This document shows, piece by piece, positions 22,901 to 25,714 of a stretch of 25,714 nucleotides of DNA. Every line of letters starts with the position of its first letter. The first letter of the stretch is position 1. Under the pieces are notes generated by a model. It was not told the DNA's origin, did not search any database, and was given only the letters and a program-made list of their open reading frames with translations. Made by a program: the position numbers and the translations under genes. Origin of the DNA: Clostridiales bacterium (lineage in GTDB: Bacteria > Bacillota > Clostridia > Oscillospirales > QAMX01); contig JAEDMJ010000029.1 in the NCBI GenBank assembly GCA_016303065.1, positions 1-25,714 on the forward strand, given 5' to 3'.

Positions 22901-23558
22901 CGGCGCTGCCGCGGAGCACGGGGTGATCAGGGCTGAGGGAACGGGCGCGGAAGTCGGCGATGGCCTGCATATCGGTCATTGCCTTCAGGTCTTCGTAATC
23001 CCAGACTTCGATCTTGGAAACCTCGTGAGAGGTGCGGAAGCCGTCAAAGAAGTGGATGAACGGAACGCGGCCTTCGAGAGTGGCGAGATGCGCCACGGCG
23101 CCGAGGTCCATGACTTCCTGCGGGTTGGTGGAGGCAAGCATTGCGTAACCTGTCTGACGGCAGGCATAGACATCGGAATGATCGCCGTAGATGTTCAGAG
23201 CGTGGGATGCGACGCAGCGGGCGGAAACGTGGATGACGTTGGGAAGCAGCTCGCCTGCTATCTTGTACATGTTCGGGATCATGAGGAGCAGACCCTGGGA
23301 TGCGGTGTATGTCGTGGTGAGAGCACCTGCGGCCAGAGAGCCGTGGACAGTACCGGCAGCGCCGGCTTCGGACTGCATCTCGGTGACCTTGACGGTCTCG
23401 CCGAAAATGTTCTTAAGGCCGCCTGCCGACCAGGTATCGACATTTTCAGCCATGACGCTGGACGGAGTGATGGGGTAAATCGCGGCGACTTCAGTAAAAG
23501 CGTAGCTTACTGTTGCGGCAGCGGTATTGCCGTCCATGGATTGCATTTTTCTTGCCAT
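19998..23558 (-). CDS. nifJ: Pyruvate:ferredoxin (flavodoxin) oxidoreductase, single-chain NifJ type
   Basis: Oxidises pyruvate to acetyl-CoA and CO2 and reduces ferredoxin, the central step of anaerobic pyruvate fermentation. The 1186-residue chain has the full domain set: an N-terminal pyruvate-binding domain starting MARKMQSMDGNTAA with YPITPSSVMAE, a transketolase-like domain II and an EKR-type segment near GGDGTVSANKSSIKIIGD. Two 4Fe-4S motifs follow, CLQCNQCAYVC at about 694 and CMGCALCVNVC at about 751. The TPP domain has CSGSCAGCAETSY at about 820 and GGDGWAYDIGFGGLDHV at about 973. The ATG at 23558 has AGGAGG 13 bases upstream; the longer frame to 23609 begins with an arginine run foreign to the family. 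The gene is monocistronic, between its own promoter and terminator. Confidence 0.97.
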   Translation of the reverse strand: MARKMQSMDGNTAAATVSYAFTEVAAIYPITPSSVMAENVDTWSAGGLKNIFGETVKVTEMQSEAGAAGTVHGSLAAGALTTTYTASQGLLLMIPNMYKIAGELLPNVIHVSARCVASHALNIYGDHSDVYACRQTGYAMLASTNPQEVMDLGAVAHLATLEGRVPFIHFFDGFRTSHEVSKIEVWDYEDLKAMTDMQAIADFRARSLSPDHPVLRGSAEIGDIFFQNREACNKYYDALPEIVENCMNRVNERIGTNYQLFNYYGAPDAEKVIIAMGSVCDTIEEVIDYLNAHGEKVGLVKVRLYRPFRADKLVAAIPATAKKIAVLDRTKEPGAQGEPLYLDVVTALATNGINAKVVGGRYGLGSKDTPPASIFAVYENLDADEPKNGFTIGINDDVTGLSLEEKPCPDTAPAGTISCKFWGLGGDGTVSANKSSIKIIGDHTDKYIQGYYQYDSKKTGGITISHLRFGDTPIRSTYYIKKADFVACHNPAYIINGIKVVNDVKPGGTFLLNCQWTPEEVEANMPAAAKRYIAENDIKFYIVDAIDLARKIGMGKRTNTILQSAFFALANIIPIEKAVEYMKYMAKKSYAKKGDAVVEMNYKAIDAGVNAIVKVEIPESWKTISVEAPDVKVEGDRPELVKFVKEILMPVNNQDGDSIPVSAFMPHMDGTFPQGAAAYEKRGIAVDVPEWNAANCLQCNQCAYVCPHATIRPFALNADEAANAPESTKFAPKMIGKGCEGYKFTMAISPLDCMGCALCVNVCPTKPEKRALKMVPQASQADQQAVFNYCVDKVTKKETPFAENTVKGSQFNQPLLEFSGSCAGCAETSYARLITQMFGDRMFISNATGCSSIWGGSAPTTPYTVSKATGRGPAWANSLFEDNAEHGLGIYLGQKTIREKLIKYVEALAEQVDDADKKAVIARFLETRDDSKANGPAADALIAMLEACPCENELKTKILAEKQYLSKKSVWIFGGDGWAYDIGFGGLDHVIASGEDVNIFVFDTEVYSNTGGQASKASQIGQGAQFAAAGKALKKKDLAAIAMSYGYVYVAQVAMGANQKQTLDAILEAEAYHGPSLIIGYAPCEMHGVKGGMSNCQSEMKRAVESGYWQLFRFNPAKKEAGQNPFSLDSKDPTQSYQDFIRSEVRYTQVARAFPERAEKLFASAEEAAKEKLENLKKKVDFYAAE

Positions 23559-23629
23559 GTTTTGTTCAAAACCTCCTGTATTTCTTCGGCGGCGCCGCAG
23601 AACGGACACGCCGACTTATACCAAATTAT

Positions 23630-23658
23630 ATTTTACCACTTTGTCGGGCAAATGTAAA
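23630..23658 (-). promoter_or_regulatory. Sigma-A promoter of nifJ
   Basis: On the minus strand TTTACA (23658-23653) and TAAAAT (23635-23630) are 17 bases apart. The leader is about 65 bases and carries AGGAGG (23577-23572). Confidence 0.78.
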
Positions 23659-23680
23659 CCTTTTTTTATGTGATAAGACA

Positions 23681-23709
23681 TAGATTTTTAAGCCGGTTTG
23701 TGGTATTAT
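23681..23709 (+). promoter_or_regulatory. Weak sigma-A promoter of apgM
   Basis: TATTAT (23704-23709) is a good -10 box. The best -35 at 17 bases is TAGATT (23681-23686), matching only three of six consensus bases. It lies back to back with the nifJ promoter within the 190-base divergent gap. Confidence 0.5.
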
Positions 23710-23748
23710 ATAGGTGCTAAAAGGCAAAATCGGGAGGAAGCACCAAAT

Positions 23749-24969
23749 ATGAGAAGATTTGTCACGGTACTCTGCGACGGAATGGCCGACAGGCCTCTGG
23801 AAATATTCGGGGGAAGAACCCCGCTCGACGCATCCGAAAACCCAAATATGACCGAACTTGCCCAAAAAGGCGTTGTCGGGCGTATGCGCACGCTTTACAG
23901 CGGACTTCCCACGGGAAGCGACGTTGCAAACCTTTCGATCCTCGGATACGACCCGCACACCTGCTACACCGGAAGATCCCCGATAGAAGCTCTGGGGCTC
24001 GGAATTGCTCTTGACGACGAGGACATCGTTTTCCGCATGAACCTTATAAATATCGGCGGGGCGGAGGAGTTTGAAGACTGCCTCATCACCGACCACAGCT
24101 CAGACAAGATCACGACCGAAGAGGCCGACGAGCTGGTAAAGTCTCTTAAAGAACATTTTGAGAGCAGCCGCATCCGCCTGCACACGGGCGTGAGCTACCG
24201 TCACTGCCTCATACTCAAGGACAAGCCGGACTGGTCCGGAGAGCTGACTCCGCCCCACGATGTTCTGGGAGACCGCGTCGGAGACCATATGCCCTCCGGC
24301 GACCTGGCGGATGAATTCGCCGCGATGATGAAGGAGAGCTGGAAGATTCTTTCGGCTCATCCGGTGAACCTTGCGCGGAAAGAGCGCGGACTCCGCCCGG
24401 CAAACTGCATTTGGCTTTGGGGAGCGGGCGGAAAGCCGAAGTACGAGCCTTTTGCAAAAAAATACGGCATCGAAAAGGGCATGATGATAACCGCCGTTCC
24501 GCTTATAATGGGGCTCGGAGCGGGACTCGGCCTGGACTACCGCACGGTTGACGGAGCCACCGGAGACTATTACACCAACTACGCCGGAAAGGCTGCTGCG
24601 GCGATGGAGGCGATCGACCGGGGATATCAGTTCCTGTTTATACACGTCGAAGCTCCGGATGAATGCGGTCACGACGGTGACGCGGAGCTTAAAAAGGCGT
24701 CCATCGAGAAAATCGACAGGTACATCGTCGGGCCCGTTGCGGAGTATCTGGAAAAAACGGGAGAGCCGTACCGCATTCTCATCACTCCGGATCACGCGAC
24801 TCCCATAGAGGTCCGCACGCATACCGAGGACGAGATCCCCTTCGTCCTTTTCGACAGCGAAAAGCAAAAACCGGCGGGCGTTCATGAGTTTACGGAAAAG
24901 GCGGCGTCGGACGCGGCGCTCTATTACCCCGACGGATACAGGCTTATGGCGGATTTTGTCGGTGAATAA
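23749..24969 (+). CDS. apgM: Cofactor-independent phosphoglycerate mutase, archaeal (ApgM) type
   Basis: Interconverts 3- and 2-phosphoglycerate in glycolysis. The 406-residue protein belongs to the alkaline-phosphatase superfamily: TVLCDGMADRPLE carries the first metal Asp, and GLPTGSDVANLSILGYDP contains the Ser that is phosphorylated. ECGHDGD and ILITPDHATP supply the remaining metal ligands, and WGAGGKP lies mid-chain. The length fits ApgM (about 400) and not the GpmI form (about 510). The ATG at 23749 is preceded by GGGAGGAAG, while the extension to 23698 starts inside the promoter. It is divergent from nifJ, so two enzymes of lower glycolysis and pyruvate breakdown share a control region. 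A related homoserine-kinase-like form exists in the same family and is a less likely alternative. Confidence 0.92.
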   Translation: MRRFVTVLCDGMADRPLEIFGGRTPLDASENPNMTELAQKGVVGRMRTLYSGLPTGSDVANLSILGYDPHTCYTGRSPIEALGLGIALDDEDIVFRMNLINIGGAEEFEDCLITDHSSDKITTEEADELVKSLKEHFESSRIRLHTGVSYRHCLILKDKPDWSGELTPPHDVLGDRVGDHMPSGDLADEFAAMMKESWKILSAHPVNLARKERGLRPANCIWLWGAGGKPKYEPFAKKYGIEKGMMITAVPLIMGLGAGLGLDYRTVDGATGDYYTNYAGKAAAAMEAIDRGYQFLFIHVEAPDECGHDGDAELKKASIEKIDRYIVGPVAEYLEKTGEPYRILITPDHATPIEVRTHTEDEIPFVLFDSEKQKPAGVHEFTEKAASDAALYYPDGYRLMADFVGE

Positions 24970-24970
24970 A

Positions 24971-25000
24971 AAAGCACTTTGCCGTTAAGCAAAATGCTTT
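24971..25000 (+). terminator. Possible weak terminator or hairpin after apgM
   Basis: AAAGCA-C-TTTGC (24971-24982) pairs with GCAAA-A-TGCTTT (24989-25000), with a single mismatch. No T-run follows, so termination would be inefficient. Confidence 0.4.
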
Positions 25001-25120
25001 GAAGGCACGGGCATTGCGCGCGGCTGAAAAAACAGAAAGACTTCCGTGCGGTACAATGTTCTTTTCACTGATTCCGGTATCTGCTGTCCTCGAATTTTAC
25101 AGCTTTTTAATGCCCGGCTT

Positions 25121-25157
25121 CAAAAATGCCCGCTGCAAAATCTGCAGCGGGCATTTT
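25121..25157 (-). terminator. Rho-independent terminator of the last minus-strand gene
   Basis: AAAATGCCCGCTGCA (25123-25137) and TGCAGCGGGCATTTT (25143-25157) are perfect 15-base complements with a five-base loop. On the minus strand the stem ends in a five-T run. It lies 21 bases after the stop codon at 25179. Confidence 0.88.
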
Positions 25158-25178
25158 GCCTTTCAAACGGTATTCCCA

Positions 25179-25714
25179 TCAAGTCAGGGGTATCGGGCTG
25201 GTTGCGCTTACCACGAGATTGCCGTCCAGATCCTCCGGTTTAACGCTTCCGTAAACCTCTGCCATCGCGGAAAATTCCATATCCGTCCCGGCCTTAACGC
25301 CGCTGACAATTCCGGAAAAGCAGCATACGGGCTTACCGCTTTTGTCGTAGCCGAAGCAGATGACTGTAACGTCTTTCCCCTCTGCTATCTTATCACAATG
25401 CAGAGTGCCGGTTAAATCCATTCTGTCGCCGTCTTCGCGCAAAGTAACCTTCAGGTCCGAAACTTCGTAAAAATAGTAGTTATCGCGCACGGACTTGATT
25501 CCGAGGCAGGAGTCGTCAAAGGTGCATGTAAGCTTATCTTCGGGCTTAACCTTGTCACAGCTGCTGTAACCATACAGATACACGACCTCTCCGGGCTCGA
25601 CAAGCCTGGACGAGCTGAAGGCAAAATAACTGTCCACAGATTCATGCGCCGACACATCTTCTCCCTCGGCATTTGTAAGACGATATGAAATCAGTCCATA
25701 GGGCAGAATCGGTT
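25179..25714 (-). CDS. Unrecognised protein, C-terminal part (5' end outside the window)
   Basis: The frame stays open to the window edge, so the last 178 or so residues are present and the start is missing; the GTG at 25655 is an internal Val codon. I do not recognise a family. The sequence alternates short hydrophobic and polar stretches (VVYLYGYSSC, NYYFYEVSDLKVTL, MDLTGTLHCD, DVTVICFGYDKSGKPVCCF, MEFSAMAEVYG) typical of a beta-sandwich. The run from GTLHCD to EFSAMAEVYG resembles an FxLyD-like module of Gram-positive surface lipoproteins. That would suggest an extracytoplasmic protein, but the part that would show a signal peptide is not here. Four Cys are present (two in CCF). A strong terminator follows. 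Confidence 0.7.
   Translation of the reverse strand, partial: PILPYGLISYRLTNAEGEDVSAHESVDSYFAFSSSRLVEPGEVVYLYGYSSCDKVKPEDKLTCTFDDSCLGIKSVRDNYYFYEVSDLKVTLREDGDRMDLTGTLHCDKIAEGKDVTVICFGYDKSGKPVCCFSGIVSGVKAGTDMEFSAMAEVYGSVKPEDLDGNLVVSATSPIPLT

Noticed and set aside
20298..23657. A 1119-codon open frame on the plus strand opposite nifJ
   Set aside because: It is the exact antisense shadow of nifJ. The frame stays open because of the biased codon use of a highly expressed gene, its translation is Val/Gly/Asp-rich with no domain, and it has no ribosome binding site.
1..25714. Mobile elements, CRISPR arrays, toxin-antitoxin or phage-defence genes
   Set aside because: I looked for transposases, integrases, spaced direct repeats, attachment sites and known defence families and found none. 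The NYN protein alone, in a metabolic operon, is not evidence of a defence system.

Overview
The window reads as a stretch of ordinary chromosome from an anaerobic member of the Firmicutes, most likely class Clostridia. This rests on the combination of a NifJ-type pyruvate:ferredoxin oxidoreductase, a DnaD-domain/DnaC-like primosome pair, a stand-alone MsmX-type sugar-transport ATPase, FakA/DegV fatty-acid kinase proteins, an archaeal-type phosphoglycerate mutase, strong AGGAGG ribosome binding sites and textbook sigma-A promoters. The species cannot be named from the sequence. I see no phage, IS element, CRISPR array, tRNA or rRNA, and no gene-free gap longer than about 250 bases.

Layout. 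1-4709 (+): the 3' part of thrS, an RsuA-type pseudouridine synthase, an MsmX-type ATPase with its own promoter and terminator, and aspS with its own promoter. 4710-7184 (+): a three-gene ABC importer of the nitrate/sulfonate/taurine/thiamine-precursor class (lipoprotein, permease, ATPase), with a folded leader and two coding-region hairpins. 7285-8413 (+): a GT2-GtrA fusion glycosyltransferase whose tail overlaps the tail of a DegV/FakB-like gene (-). 9397-11969: a membrane-anchored alpha/beta hydrolase with Cys in the nucleophile position (+), overlapping tail-to-tail with fakA (-). 12162-12359 (+): a 65-residue ferredoxin:thioredoxin-reductase-like Fe-S protein, divergent from fakA. 15196-12458 (-): an operon of AI-2E-family membrane protein, nagB and a NYN-domain protein. 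15418-19758 (+): an operon of DnaD-domain protein, DnaC-like ATPase with an altered P-loop, DapA/NanA-family aldolase-like protein and M20 dipeptidase, closed by a strong terminator. 23558-19998 (-): pyruvate:ferredoxin oxidoreductase. 23749-24969 (+): ApgM-type phosphoglycerate mutase, divergent from the oxidoreductase. 25179-end (-): 3' part of an unrecognised beta-rich protein.

How the genes fit together. ApgM and the oxidoreductase are successive parts of lower glycolysis and pyruvate fermentation, sharing one divergent intergenic region. NagB and MsmX suggest amino-sugar and oligosaccharide use. DegV and FakA are the two halves of the FakAB system that activates free fatty acids, and the hydrolase between them is a possible source of such acids, though this is inference. 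The FTR-like protein would take electrons from the ferredoxin that the oxidoreductase reduces.

Most promoters could be placed with confidence because they match TTGACA-17-TATAAT closely. One of them (12009-12037) decides the fakA start codon. The most interesting points are variants at normally conserved positions (hydrolase nucleophile, DnaC-like P-loop, DegV His, DapA-family Tyr, AspRS anticodon loop), the two tail-to-tail gene overlaps, and the hairpin pair in the permease gene. No clearly new multi-gene system is evident.
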